This document shows, piece after piece, positions 32,691 through 44,449 of a stretch of DNA of 64,000 nucleotides; position 1 is the stretch's first letter, and each line of letters starts with the position of its first letter. The stretch is taken from NCBI GenBank assembly GCA_907163375.1, contig CAJQUW010005746.1:62001-126000 (forward strand), written 5' to 3'. The notes beneath the pieces were generated by a model that was not told where the DNA came from, did no database searches, and saw only the letters and a list, made by a program, of their open reading frames with translations. This DNA comes from Prostheceraeus crozeri. Its lineage: Eukaryota; Platyhelminthes; Polycladida; Euryleptidae. A program made the position numbers and the translations under genes.

Positions 32691-35600
32691 GTACATATGC
32701 CAGCTCAGAGGAAGAAATTTACGCAGGATGGTGAAATTTACGCAGTTCGCGGTTAAAATTTGATTAATGGTAGTACTTTCAAAATAGCTGTACGTGATCA
32801 GACAGTATTATTTCCCGCAATACACCAACCTACATAACAAACATTTTCACGTGGTTCAAAATGTACTGGTTTATGTTCAGTTTAAGGTTTTTGAATGCTT
32901 GATACACTTGCGTGGAAAGAAAATTCATTGTAGGTCAACTTAAAGTCACTATATCTAAAAATGAAGGGGTAGGCCCTACTGTAATTTGAATATATTTTAA
33001 AAAAGTTAAATAATTTTAAAATATCTTAACAAATAACTTATACTTATAACTTATAACTTATATAACATATATTGTACATTAGAAAGAAATGAAAAAACAA
33101 GTTTTCATTGTGATATAATAGTGCAGTTGTTGAAAAATAGAGGACTCTATGACTAAATTGACGCTATTCAGACTTATACACGGCAATCAAAACTATCAAA
33201 GACATAACAAAAATAAACAAATGTTAAAAAAGACGTTGCATTACACGAGAAACAATAGTTTTGAGAAATAGTATCCAACAATATTTTGTATGGTTTGTCG
33301 AAATTGAAACTGAACAATTCTACGTAGCAACAATAAGAAGAATTTTAACTGATGTTAAGAGCTATTTCAGATAATTCGCTTGAACACAGAAAGTAATGAA
33401 GGTTTCTAAAAATATGACGAACAAATATAATCAAAAATGAGATGTACAGTGAAACTTTGGTGTGTAAAAGTCTGTATCGTGAGGAGTATACGCATCATGG
33501 ATTATTTTACTTTTTGACAAAAATGTGGATAACCATCATTCTCGCGTGTACGCGAACATTCCATTCTTACATGATCAAATGCAGCGAATATCTGATGTTA
33601 CGTCTTGCCATTTGATAAAGGCATCAATACTTAAGAAAAAATGACAGATTATAATAAATCTATGATTCTAGCTTCAATAGCGATCATTATCAATGAAAAA
33701 TGAAGAACTTTAAAATTAAAATGAGGGTATGATCTCTCTTTCATAGAATTTCTTGATGAATAGCGCTCCTGCTATCCTTATCAACCATGAGGCTTAGCTT
33801 GATAGCAAGTTTGGCACGCGTGAGCAAAGAAAGATTCCATGTTTAAAAATATCTGAGGTTCTCTGACAAACCAAACTCTGATTGTTTGACAAGGATTCTC
33901 ATCAAAAATTTCATCCATAACTCAGGATGATCTTAACTTGAATACTGTTGAAATTTATGCGAAGATGCCCGCTTTACAAATTTTCGTCTCTGTTGTATGT
34001 GATGTGCTGTTGAACTTCGAAACAAATATATTATGATCGAATCATTTACACTTGAATATGCAATTGACTCTTACACACGCAAGTATACTCATAGAATCCT
34101 AAAAATCAAACATGGGAACTATTCGAAATTTAAAGCTGTTTAAATTCCTGATTAAGCATATCTCATATCTCAAGTGTTCGGCTATTAAATGTACTTAAGG
34201 GATCAAAAATGATGTAGATTCTTTTTCATTGTTATTTTATACACTATTTTTCTCTCTAACTTCGCTTGTTTTTCGATTATTTTCATCTTCCAGTTTAATT
34301 GTTCTTCTTCCCCAATCGCCGCAGTTTCTCTCAAATTACGAGCTTCCTGCTCCATTTCTTCAGCCTTCCTTTTCTTTTTGTTTTTCATCGACACTCGCCA
34401 AATCAAGCTCCAATTTCTTCAATTTTGCACTTTTCTGTCGCTCCTTCTCTAGTTCGTCTTCTATTTTCTTTCTGGTCAGTTCTCTCTCCGCCTCAGCTAT
34501 TTTACTTTTTTCTTATTCTTCCTCTCTTTGTACGCACTCTTTGCATTTTGTGCCATTTGCTGCAATTCGTCAGAAAAGGGCACTTCAAAACATGCCTTAT
34601 TCCGCGAATTCAAATATGATTTCGTAAACGTGAGTGCTCGCACTCATTGTTGATCCAGACTGGTTCGTTTTTTCGTCACTATGGAAGCATGCTGAATAGT
34701 CTTTCGACATCTGAATTCCCGTGAGGAATGATCAAACAATGGCGAACTAATCGTTTCAAGATACGAACGTTCAGTTAGCTGATGACCTTCTGCCAAAAAC
34801 TAAGGGTAACAGCTCGACCTGAAGCTTGATATTTTGCAATTCTTAATGCTGTTAGATCAGCATCCTGAAAGACATTTGAAAGCTTCTTTGCCACGTTGAT
34901 CGTCAACGTTTCATAGTAAATGGAGGTAAGGTTTTCGAGTAAAGAAACCTCATATTTCTCAGTAATTTATTCGGAAGCGGAAAGTAGTGCACCAGTTGTT
35001 GTGTACAGGAGATGTAAAAGGCTCGTACTTGTTCATAAAACCTTCTTCTTTGCTGCTCGCCAAGATCAATTACTAATCTAAAAATCCTTTCGCCAATAAT
35101 GATTTTCCGATCCGGCAGAATAGCATCCGTATTGAAACTTTTCCATGGCTCTTTGGTGTCAATGCAATCTTCCTTATACATCAAGAGCCATTTGATGAGA
35201 AGATTTGACATAGTTTGCCATAAGTTATGTATGGGGCAACCATCACGTTGGAATCTTTTCAAATTCCCTCAGAGGTTTTAAAGCGGTGGCAAAGAATTCT
35301 AATATGCATTCAGTAAGAGGATCTGAAAGTGCCTTCTGAATTCTTCTGATTCGATCATTCGAAGACGACGTGTTTGACTTGGCCACAGTTACAACAAAAA
35401 AGTGCTTCAATGCTTCCAGTTGTTCTAATAGTCGCTCGATCACCTCCAAACACTGCAACCATCGTTTATCTACAAGGCGCAAGAATCTGTGCTGCTCCAC
35501 CTTCATAAGATTGGCGCTGTGTTTATATTCCGAATCAAAGTTATGATACCGAAATCATAACGAGATTTTTCTATCGTACAGCATATTAACAAAACCTAGA

Positions 35601-36092
35601 AAAAGATCATAATTGATCAGATTGTCTATGCTACAACTGCAGCCATCAGTCTTGACCAACCAGCATAGAACCATCATAGAAAGAAAAACCATTGTACATG
35701 AAATGTAGTTAGTGTGTCACTGTTAAAGCACATAACTCGAACATATGTTGATATCACTGAGCGGTAGTTGGCACGACTGGAGATAAGAGAGAAAATCCGA
35801 TCTTTCACAGAATTCTTTCTTAGAAGTAATGATTAATTCTGGATTATTTAAACGTACTCGTCCCAGTATCACTTACGTTTACGACCTGAAAGAAGCTACA
35901 GATTAATTGGAGTATACTCGGAATATATCGTATTATATTCGTATAATACAAATAGACATAGATTTTCACTAAACATGTGTGAAACTGGTCTTGATTATTA
36001 AGAAATCTTCAGCTGAACATAAAACATTGACAGTAGTACTTGAAAATTTTCGCAGAAGAACATGAAAAATTTACGCAGCGGCCCGACCACTG
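32691..36092 (-). mobile_element. Decayed hAT transposon with 8-bp target duplication
   Basis: An 8-bp TTCCTATA lies at 32683-32690 and again at 36093-36100. The right end is CAGTGGTCGGGCCGC on the minus strand, a typical hAT terminus; the left end is diverged. AAATTTACGCAG occurs near both ends (32715-32745 and 36066-36078). Between them is a degraded hAT-type transposase on the minus strand. Length about 3.4 kb suits an autonomous hAT. Confidence 0.65.
34203..35540 (-). pseudogene. hAT-like transposase, broken
   Basis: Minus-strand pieces in order: FLRLVDKRWLQCLEVIERLL and EQLEALKHFF (35506-35243), then FQRDGCPIHNLWQTMSNLLI to the end of 35262-34903, then a degraded stretch with CLIIPHGNSDVERLFSML near 34740-34690, the hallmark of the hAT dimerisation region, and finally a charged coiled-coil tail (34510-34203) with repeated K/E-rich helices. 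Several stops and frameshifts, so it is not expressed as an enzyme. A K/E-rich tail after the dimerisation region is known in a group of invertebrate hAT-like proteins. Confidence 0.6.
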
Positions 36093-36538
36093 TTCCTATA
36101 CCTAAGTCATGGATTTCTATCTGAATGCAGCAATCTTGTGAAGACCGACAAACTAATTAGACAATGAAATTCTGCTTGTCGACAGTTAAGAGACGATTTC
36201 AAACATCATTGGTCACGCGGACCGATATCTATGATTCATGCAACTCATACATCGAGGAAGCAATGTCAGTTTGGCGAAAAACTGTGATTGAAGGTTGCAT
36301 CACGAGTGACGATCGAGGGCGAAGCCCGAGATCGACAAACGAGTGTTGCAACCGAATTGTTACACTGTTTTTTTGGACAGAGTAATGTAAGCGATTTATC
36401 ACCACACTTAGCCGATTTCTATGTAATTGCTTGAACTATTAGGGAATTTGTACTTTTTTGTTCCTCAATGAATGGTTCAACCATAGATATCTATAACTAG
36501 CAATTTTGGCTGGTCAACAGTTTGCAGATGTGTTTTGG

Positions 36539-36566
36539 AACGCTATCTTAGCGCTATGATAGCGTT
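36539..36566. repeat. 28-bp palindrome, left of the recombinase gene
   Basis: Arms AACGCTATC and GATAGCGTT around a centre containing AGCGCT; palindromic except for one pair. A copy differing at two positions lies at 38504-38531 in the same orientation. Related shorter motifs lie at 36590-36660. Confidence 0.75.
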
Positions 36567-36865
36567 ATCCGACAAACTAAGTATTTCAGAACGCGCTATT
36601 CTTTATCATAAAGCGCCAATCTATGCGCTATTTATTGAAGTTCTGAGAAACGCTACTTAACACAATAGGAAATTGGTTATTGTCTGTAATTGTAAATGAA
36701 AGCTACCTTATTTTATGCACCTTTTTGGCGGAATGTTTTTGCATGTTTACTACTTGTCAAGTTACAAGAGTTCCAACATCAGTTTTTTTTGTTTTCTAAT
36801 ATGTAGCCTACTGTCACAATTTCAGATTTGTACAAAACAATTAATTCCAGATCTAATTTATTAAT

Positions 36866-38061
36866 TTAGAAAGACACATTTATACTGAAATCAAAATCAA
36901 TTTGATCAATGGATGTATGAAAGCAATTACATAATTTAGTCTTTGGTTTAGGCGGGTCTAGAAGGCTGCTAAGCATCACTTCTTGCTCCGGTCCTTTTCT
37001 TTTGTATGCTTCAACAGCATTGCTTCGATGCCCAGTTCTTGATTTTATTAACCGCTCGCCTACATTTTCTCGGAATAGCCTTGTCGCACATGTTACTTTG
37101 CCAGAATGTGCCGTGATGTGTCCTTTGATATCGGCTATGGATGCGGCCTCCGGCAACAATTTTCTGATGGAATTGACTCCAACGGGAGAAGTGGCGAATC
37201 TGGGCTGGTCTGGGATAATGTTTCGTAGTGGTCGACGGTAAAATGCTCCCGTAAAAACACCCATGCTTCGAAGCCGGCTCACGTAAAGTTTCAATATCTT
37301 ATATACCGATCGATTGTTATCGCTATCGTATTGTCGAACACACTTGTTTTGTATCTTGCGATCGCGGATTCCACCGGAAAAGACTTTGTTGCTGCGACCC
37401 GTGTACTCAACAAATTTCCCATGGTCGTCTTCTGAAAACGTGAATTGCTCCAGTTGCATCTGGCGATGCTCGTCGCACGCTCTGAGCCCGAAAACTTTAC
37501 AGTTGTAGAAGTAAACGGCCCGCAATAGTCCATTTCCATCATGTAAGGAAAATGCATTGGTATCCCATAGTTTCGCCTCACTATCCTCTGATATCGGATC
37601 AGCTCTCTTGTGATGGGATCCGATGCCCCGAGAAGTGAGATTTCTCATGCAGGCATCTAAAGCACGGACAAATTGCACAAAATTGAAATCCTCCTTATCC
37701 ATTATATTGCAGTCGGGTCTTCTCGGATAAATCGGGCCAATCCGCAAACAATATTGTAAATAGTATTGGGAGGATACTCGGTTTCATCCTGCCGTCGGAT
37801 CTCGAATATAAAATGTTTCAAGGCTCTTGAAATGTCAGCCTTTGGAGCCGTCCACAAATCTGTTAGTTGGGGAACCAAGTAATCATTTTCTTGTGTTGTG
37901 GAAGATTGTTGGTTTCTCCAAGTGGCCCGATCTTCATATAACTTTGTGCACCAGGAACTATTTCTAACGGTGTTCTTCGACCGTGAACATGAAACAACGC
38001 GATCAATGTCCTGAGACGACGCAATGGAAAATCGACTAGCGTCAAAGCTGTGGTCTGCCAT
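36866..38061 (-). pseudogene. Crypton-like tyrosine recombinase (DUF3504-type), one break
   Basis: N-terminal piece (38061-37702) has the SAM-like helix region with EIRRQDETEYPPNTIYNIVC. The catalytic piece (37747-36866) has GIGSHHKRADPISEDSEAKL, VFGLRACDEHRQ with the first catalytic Arg, HSGKVTCATRLF in the HxxR position (Lys in place of Arg), and SRTGHRSNAVEAYKR with His and the presumed Tyr. The two pieces overlap in different frames, so there is about one break. The family includes Crypton recombinases and host proteins derived from them (ZMYM, QRICH1, KCTD1 types). The flanking palindromes favour a mobile origin. Confidence 0.75.
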
Positions 38062-38503
38062 TGTGATCAGATGTGCTTAGGGTAAAATTCAGAAATCCTA
38101 TTTATATATTAGTGATGAGAATTATTAACAAGTCAATCTTTTAAGAATAGATTTCATATCAAATACAATCAGCAACTGCTTTATCAAGAGAAGACACTTA
38201 TGAAAGAGTAACAATACAACGCTATGAATTTGTATGGGCATTCATTCTGTCTATTCCCTTATTCCAACGCAACTAGGTGTGAAAGTCTTGACTGGCAACA
38301 GAATCTATTGTGTTCGCTGTTGTACAAAGAGATTATCAGCTATGTTATAAAGAAACGCTATCTTAGCGTTTCTGGATAACAGAACAAGTTGAAATTACGG
38401 TTACATTCACAATGTGCAATTACGAGCCATAGCAATCTTGGGTCAGATAATCAACAGATCAATCTATGCAGGCGGGCAGTTTTATTCTACTATAGCGCTA
38501 GAA

Positions 38504-38531
38504 AACGCTATCTTAGCGCTGTCATAGCGTT
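38504..38531. repeat. 28-bp palindrome, right of the recombinase gene
   Basis: Same orientation as 36539-36566, 26 of 28 positions identical. A shortened version (AACGCTATCTTAGCGTT) lies at about 38354-38370 and a decayed one near 38672. Confidence 0.75.
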
Positions 38532-38869
38532 CGAAGTTAGAATAGCGTCACAAAATTGTGTTGAGACAGAGCCTTTCATACAAACTTCAGCGTGTGCAAA
38601 ATGTGGAAATACCTTGTCAGACAGTCTGACGCTATCTGTGTTTCATACAACTTACACAAGCTGTGAGGAGCTCGAACGCTATCTAAGAAAACGATATCTA
38701 TGGTATTTCTCTATTCAGCAGTTGAAACAAGTAAAATTGCATCAGCTGCACTTACATGCGGACGCAATGCAAGTGATTTAGAACTTCATGTTGATGTAAT
38801 TGAAATTACCACAGTTAATGCATATGCATGGCCAGAGTGTAACAAATTCAGTTACACCACTCTATTAAA

Positions 38870-39125
38870 CATAGAAATAAACTGTTTATCTGAAGTTGAC
38901 TAGAATGGAAATTGACTCAAGGTCGCGGCACATCCGGGGGAACTAAGTTGGGGCATGAACCACCAATTAAAAGCTTCGATTTACACATGTGACTGATTCT
39001 AACCCAATCATACAGACGTTGGCAGGTGCATCTAAGTGAAAATGCGTGCGATTTATGTGCCGTTATTGTGCATTGCATGAAGCTTAATTTCCATTCTAGA
39101 GGTTTTATTGTTGTCAATTTCTATG
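38870..39125. mobile_element. MITE, copy 1
   Basis: 256 bp with outer inverted ends CATAGAAAT/ATTTCTATG, and a second inverted pair CTAGAATGGAAATT inside. An 8-bp CTATTAAA flanks both sides (38862-38869 and 39126-39133). No coding capacity. About 90% similar to copy 2 at 59124-59382. Confidence 0.85.
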
Positions 39126-39598
39126 CTATTAAACTCGCACTTCGTGCTCGTGTAATTGTTCGTGGCGTAGTCTGTAACTGTCTTTAACGTTTAATGACGG
39201 TTTAACGAATGACGCGTTATAGGACAACTCCAATCTCGCTGTATGATGCGGGTGTGAACACTATTGAACACACCTCTTGTCTAGATTCATGGGGCCGGCT
39301 TTCCTCTCAGATGTTCATTAACTCTAGTGACTAGGTGTATCCGTGATTCATCATTAAAACAGTCATGGTATTGTCTGCATATAAGCCTGTAGCATTGATG
39401 CCAGATGATATACACTGATAAATGTTAGTCTGAGTGTAAAAGTCGCAAAGCTGTTGTAGGTTATGACATGTACTTTAGTGTCTTCTTTCTTTTAAACGGA
39501 GTGAGTTATTTGGACACCCTTTCAAGTTTCACGCTCATATTCCTCTACAAAACAGAGGGGGCAGTGCGTGGCTTGAGCAGTATCGTCGCTGCTGTTAC

Positions 39599-40485
39599 CA
39601 GGGGTCATCAAAAATTGATTGCAATTAAATTGCTCAGTCCAATCAATTAATTGTAAGTGATGTTTTTACCAATCAATTAATTTTAATTGAAAGTTTGACC
39701 AATCAATTAATTGGCATTGGACTCCTGGGCAATCAATTAATTGGTAATTGGAATTACAGACAATCAATTAATTGATATTGAAATGTACCCAATCAATTAA
39801 TTGATAATTGAATTTATCAATTAACTGATCGATAATTATAAATTAGTCAATGGAAAAACATGTAGGCCTATATACATGTTAGCCTAGAATAATTCTATTC
39901 ATATTGGAACTCGATTCAATCAGTTAAAATACCGGTATTAATATTGTATGATCATTTTGCGTCCCCATAGTTTTGATGTTCACTAGTGCACTGATTTTAC
40001 TGATTCAGATTTCAATAATTATCATCGTTTTATGAACTCTCAGCTTAATACTAGGCTACTTTGTCAACATAGTTTCAAATACCATGGATAATGACTTTCG
40101 AAGGTTGACAAGTAAGGGCAATCATGTTGAAGAATATGCAGTAGATCATATTGAGTGATGTCAGTTGTGATACAGTTGAGAGGTGTCAGATTGAGTCAGC
40201 AGAATGAATTTTGTATAGTGGATGCGTAGGAAGAAGCGAAAATCTTAGGTGAATTGTAATGCTATATATTACAATGCAGTGAAACTTGATAAAATAATTG
40301 AACCAATTTATTGATTATGAATCAATCAATCAATTGATATTGGGACATACATCAATCAATTAATTGATAATTGGAATTGAAAACAATCAATTAATTGATA
40401 TTGAGTAGAATACAATAAATTAATTGATAAATGAAATTCATCGCAATCAATTAATTGAGGTTCAATTAATTTTTGATGACCCCTG
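39599..40485. mobile_element. Non-autonomous hAT with CAATTAATTG subterminal arrays
   Basis: 887 bp, inverted ends CAGGGGTCATCAAAAATT, flanked by the 8-bp duplication GCTGTTAC (39591-39598, 40486-40493). Units built on AATCAATTAATTG recur about every 35-40 bp at 39608-39830 and 40290-40470. Nothing coding inside. Confidence 0.85.
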
Positions 40486-40493
40486 GCTGTTAC

Positions 40494-41450
40494 TATTATT
40501 AGTAACCATTATTAATTTCTATTATTAGTAAGAGAATCATGAGCTTGATGGGTCATTTAATTGAGATGAACATATTTTTTAATATGATTGCAAGATTTTT
40601 TATCTTTGTCAGTCGAATTACTGAGGCGTTTGGCCTTAATAAAGAAAGACTGAGACGTGAGTTTCTTTTCAGTTAATGCCGCCGGTGTTTGTCATTAACA
40701 AAGAGCATTTTGTTTTTTAAAAAGGTTTATTGCCTAAAATCATTCAAAGTTGTACAAGATGCTTTAAATTCTCTTTTTCAATAAACCAGCTTGCACTCTT
40801 TATTATAAAAGTTGTTCAAAATGCAAAAAATTTACCTTACTACAAAAAATAAGCATTACTACAAATTTCTTGCCGCTAACGTGTCTTGCTTGTATTTAAA
40901 CTCGATCAAGTTTTGTGCCAGACGTTTGATATGCATGTACATGCATGTCATCTTTGAGATGCAGACATAATGCACAGTAAGAGGATCACTTCGTCTCTGC
41001 AAACCAAATAGATCAAAGTATCAACAGGAAAAATCAAGTCAGAGCATCAAATCTAATCGATCACTAAAAATTGTATTGCATTGCAATTTCATTGTTTTCA
41101 AAGCGATCATCGACATTTGGAACGCTGACTAGATTTTTCCTTTTCAGATGTGGCCTTTGGTCGAGAGAAAGCTTACATGTGAAGGACATCCCCAGTCTGT
41201 AATGTTTTTAGCTTTTGAGAGTCCTCATAAGAGATCAGATGGCATACTGTTACATACAACAATATTTCCTTATTGACTAGAAATGCGGTTGGGTGTTTGC
41301 TTTATCATGCGGGGACATCGTACTGAGAAAGAGTTTATATTTTTGGAGATGTGGTAGGCCTATAATTCATTATTGCAGCAAACCATGGTCTAAGAGATCC
41401 TGATGAAGAAAAGTATGAAAACATAAAAGATATATAACCAAAAAATGAGC
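40494..41450. other. No gene seen
   Basis: No recognisable domain or repeat. Confidence 0.4.
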
Positions 41451-41454
41451 AATA

Positions 41455-41880
41455 TAAAAGCAAAAATGAATAGCGAGTTGCATCCTCATGCAGGTATACC
41501 CGTAGTAAATTTGATATGTAGTTGACCAGGTGACGGCAGATCATCTTTCTGAGAAAGTTGTACAAAAGTAATCAAAACTCCCCTTTTCAGTTTATAGGCC
41601 GATATAATCACGTAAAAGTTTAAAGTATCAAAGACAGGCCTTCGGCGTCCAGCGCCTTCAACGGTCGATGTTTGGATGGCACAGAAACACAGGTCGATGT
41701 CTGTGCCATCCAAACATCGATCGTTGAAGGCGCTGGACGCCGAAGGCCTGTCTGTCTTTGATACTTATAATGTAAAAGGGTTATAATATATATACGAGCA
41801 ATGTAAAAGGAAAAATGAATAGCGAGTTGCATCCTCATGCAGCTATACCCGGAGTAAATTTGATATGTAACTGACATAAA
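41455..41880. repeat. Direct-repeat-flanked GC-rich hairpin
   Basis: Arms 41623-41684 and 41701-41766 are almost perfectly inverted (one 4-base insertion) with a 16-base loop. The arms are GC-rich compared with their surroundings. On each side lies a ~70-bp direct repeat beginning AATGAATAGCGAGTTGCATC (about 41465-41525 and 41814-41875). A third partial GAGTTGCATCCTCA is at 42024. Confidence 0.8.
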
Positions 41881-42787
41881 AAGTTAAAATATGCCGGTAT
41901 TCACTATACACAGCTTAACATGCTACTAACATTTCGTCAAAGTGAGTGCATCAGAAAGAATGAATAAATATTGCTTTTTGAAAACACAATGTACAATTGT
42001 GAGTAGAATAATTAATTAAGGATTGAGTTGCATCCTCAGTAGAAGGGGAATAGACCTGAAAAGCCGCTTGTTCATGATTTCATCCGATGTGAGTCTACTG
42101 ATGATTCCTAATGTTGGTTGAAATGGCGGCTATTCAAGTCTACTCCCGATGCAATTCAATGTTTCATTCTTCTATTTACACGTGCCTTCATTTGTGCTGT
42201 CTCCATTTGAACATGAAAACCATTTTCAATGCTAAAAGTACTTTAATCGACCTTCCTCGCGATTGCGTTGTGCGTCGGTAAGGGAGGATCAGTTTAGTAA
42301 CTGCCTATTTTTCAATTTTGAAAATATTAGTTTGCTCCCGTGAGTGACTTAATTGAAAGCGTCTTTCTGACAAGTTTTCAATACATTTGTGCATGTTTGT
42401 ACAAGTTTCTAGTACATGTGTGTAATACATGTTCCTTAATACTAGAAGGACCGACCGGTCATTTTTGACCGCTGCTCAACCACGAAGTGTTAGAACTTCT
42501 ATGAAATTCGATATTCCGACTTAGCTTGTCTTGACTTTTCTTGAATATGTAGTGGCCTCATATTAGTCGCATCAAAATTTGATTGGACCTATTACTTTCT
42601 TTGTTTTATGTGTGTCTACCTGCAAGGACCGGACCGGTCAAAAATGACCACTTATTAATATCGTTTAGAATTTTTATACTTTAAATTCAGTTTTCGAATA
42701 GAAATTGGAATAAGCGTGTAGTCTCAAACCAGATTGCTGCATTGTCAAAAGTGAGTGAAAAAACACCCCTGGCTGTTACTATTATTA

Positions 42788-44322
42788 CAGTCCATTTCAT
42801 AAAAAGTGGATCATCCTAAAATTTGACTAAATAAAACATAAGTATGATACAGAAAGCATTTTTCATGTTATTTCATGTCCCTAATATATTTAAATGTCCT
42901 TATATAATCTGATAAGCTATGATACAGTAACGGTTCTTAAGAAGCTAATATTTTGTGGCCCTACCCTTATTGTCAATGACATTACCAATTCGTCTAGGCA
43001 TTGATTCGATGATATCGTTGATTTTTGACTGATCTAACTTTCTCCACTCTCTTTTTAACAGTGACGTAAGTTGTGATGCGCCATCTGTAGGTAGCAGTGA
43101 ACGACGAACGTTACGTTTTAGAATACTCCATACATTTTCTATGGGATTCAGATCAGGAGAACGAGCTGGCCAAGATAATGTCCTAAGTCCTAATTGAGAC
43201 TTGCATAAGTTGACTCTACTACTCCTGTGACACGTAGCATTATCATCCATAAATAACCAAGTCGATGGATCACCAAGTTGATCTGTCATTTGGCCAATGT
43301 TCATTAGTAAAACATTCACATAGCGTTCAGAATTCATGGTTCCTTGGTGTATGTGAAGTTCAGAGCGGCCATTGGTCCAAATGCCAGCCCAAATCAGTAG
43401 AGTCGCACCACCTTGTACCCGGGGACGATGTAAATGTCTCGGAATTTCCTGATCAGATTTTATCCATAATCTCAATCGACCATCACTATCCTTCAGACGG
43501 ACTGATGCCTCATCAGACCAGACAACCCGATCCCATTGATTTCGCCAGTGACAATGACTCATTGCCCATCTGAGACGTCTTTTTGTATGCTGATCTGATA
43601 ATTCGATCTGAGAGGGCCTCTTACAGCTCTTGAAATTCGACTCAATAAGTCTTCTACGAATAGTGGACTTAGAAATAGACGAGTCTAGTGCAGCCATCTC
43701 AGTTAACGAGAGACTTGGATCAACTTCAACAAATCTCAAAATTAGGCGGTCTCTACGTTTGGATGTTCTAGCAAGGCTGACACTTTGCCTTTTGTGAATG
43801 CGATCTCGTTATTGTTCATTTGTGCTTTGTATTGTTTTCAACCGGTAAGAGATAGATTTCTAGCTGAAAGCAATCAGAAGTGCTGCCAACACCACCGCAA
43901 CGAAGTCAGGAAGCTATGGAACATGAAGTCCAGTTAATCACATGTAGCAGTTACATTATTGTTGATGAATCATGGTGCTACACTGGCTCTGATTGACCGA
44001 TTTTCTTTATTTTTGTTTTGCTTGATAGCTTTTGGCTTGTAGAACAACATATTACATAACAAAGGAAACAAATGTAATTTTATAAGAGTGAGGTATGATT
44101 TTGTGTAACATTGCTAAATGAAGATCAAATTATCTACTACTTTTTTATCTATAACAGGAAGACAACTCAATATTCATGCTTGAAATTTCCAACAATGATA
44201 TTAGTAAGCACAACTGACATATCTTCCAAATTTCAGAGAAATTCGTTCAAGTTTGGCGGAGTTAGACAAAGTTGAAGTTAAGGCGATGTTTAAGGGTGAT
44301 CCATTTTTTATGAAACAATCTG
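42788..44322 (-). mobile_element. Tc1-like transposon
   Basis: Imperfect inverted ends: CAGTCCATTTCATAAAAAGT at left and CAGATTGTTTCATAAAAAAT at right (reverse complement). A TA precedes the left end (42786-42787); the right end is followed by GT, so the duplication there has decayed. Carries a transposase on the minus strand. Confidence 0.75.
42945..43800 (-). pseudogene. Tc1-like transposase, DD34E, N-terminally deleted
   Basis: The catalytic core is complete and open: VVWSDEASVRLKD, LFMDDNATCHRSSR, WPARSPDLNPIENVW with 34 residues between second Asp and Glu. It ends SMPRRIGNVIDNKGRATKY. The second HTH (LTEMAALDSSISKSTIRRRL) is present. Upstream, the frame extends as KRRDRLILRFVEVDP, but the first HTH and GRPR linker are missing and only a short N-terminal scrap is visible near 43838-43763 in another frame, which points to an internal deletion. 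Confidence 0.8.
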
Positions 44323-44449
44323 GTTCATGTGTGTAACACATGTTCCTTAATACTAATACACAATATTCTTTATTTGCGAAATTACATGCGCACATTGGTT
44401 TTAAACTAACAAGTTAAGTGTGACTATGAGAAATGGGTACAGGGCAGAT

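Noticed and set aside
34229-34627. Two plus-strand frames rich in Ser, Phe and Leu
   Set aside because: They are the antisense of the K/E-rich coiled-coil tail of the hAT-like transposase.
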